Of a stretch of 22,899 bases of DNA, positions 22,601-22,899 are shown piece by piece. The stretch's first letter is position 1. Every line of letters begins with the position of its first letter. A program made the translations under genes and the position numbers. Origin of the DNA: CAYWMP01 sp964459445 (GTDB lineage Bacteria; Desulfobacterota; DSM-4660; Desulfatiglandales; HGW-15); contig CAYWMP010000091.1 in the NCBI GenBank assembly GCA_964459445.1, positions 1 through 22,899 on the forward strand, written 5' to 3'. The notes beneath the pieces were generated by a model that saw nothing but the letters and a program-made list of their open reading frames with translations, did no database searches and had not been told where the DNA came from.

Positions 22601-22899
22601 CTATTCAAACGACCGGCCACCTAATTATAATGCTTTGAGTGGTATGTGATAGACAAATCATCCCGTTAATCATGTCCATCCAGCCTGATAATAGCTGAAA
22701 AGTTACGTCTGGAGTTTGGCTATTGTTATTTAGAATTTTGGCGTCTATGGGCGCCGGAGCGCACTGCTCGGACATAATTTTTAAACGTCCTTGGCGTGTT
22801 GATAACAAAGCCCATTTGGAAATTGGCCTTCCACGCCCTAGCGGGCACGGTAAATTTGTTCTAATCGAGTTAGACACAGGCACATGAGTTTTCAGTCAT
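22601..22899. other. Non-coding tail, nothing supported
   Basis: No convincing gene, RNA or terminator was found here. A minus-strand open frame covers most of it but has no ribosome binding site and unnatural composition. A few words (CATCCCGTTAATCATGTCCA) recall decayed intergenic repeats. Confidence 0.4.

Noticed and set aside
22605..22883. 92-codon minus-strand open frame
   Set aside because: Composition looks random, with no ribosome binding site and no motif; overlaps decayed repeats.

Overview
The window looks like a chromosomal stretch from a sulfate-reducer-type member of the Desulfobacterota (the old Deltaproteobacteria). This is inference from gene content: a stand-alone AICAR transformylase, DUF169 and DUF2889 proteins, a YcaO-TPR protein next to LarE and a TauE/SafE permease, and many short degenerate intergenic repeats. 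No rRNA, phage genes, full insertion sequence or CRISPR array is visible.

Layout. Positions 1-1100 hold a winged-helix nucleotidyltransferase gene (minus strand) behind a clean sigma70-like promoter with a striking double operator, then tRNA-Pro(TGG). Positions 1270-4115 hold folE2 and a stand-alone AICAR transformylase gene, each near a palindromic repeat. Positions 4360-8700 carry two minus-strand genes: a very large endonuclease Q-UvrD/Rep helicase fusion and a thioredoxin-like protein with two zinc ribbons. Positions 9080-13542 are a plus-strand run: a short leader ORF, a DUF2889 protein, a DUF2889-PHP fusion, a DUF169-CoaE (dephospho-CoA kinase) fusion and a metallo-beta-lactamase-fold hydrolase. 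Positions 13855-17516 are a minus-strand, sulfur-themed set read as larE, ycaO-TPR, tauE/safE. Positions 17964-20765 hold a CPBP membrane protease, a UbiA prenyltransferase and an ADP-ribosylglycohydrolase, all on the minus strand. Positions 21117-22395 hold an HU gene with a textbook terminator and a membrane-anchored peptidase-MA gene. The last 500 bases are non-coding but contain a highly structured element bounded by inverted repeats.

How the genes fit together. The most coherent unit is LarE, YcaO and TauE/SafE: a PP-loop sulfur transferase, an ATP-dependent backbone-activating YcaO and a sulfur-compound permease, which could form a sulfur-insertion pathway. The EndoQ-helicase fusion joins incision at deaminated bases to unwinding in one chain and carries two sliding-clamp-like motifs. 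The DUF2889-PHP and DUF169-CoaE genes overlap by 8 bases and are probably translationally coupled.

A second theme is repeats. At least five genes end exactly where an intergenic repeat begins, with the stop codon inside or touching the repeat. A 78-bp triple-palindrome element occurs twice upstream of unrelated genes, and one repeat has apparently been captured in frame inside the helicase gene.
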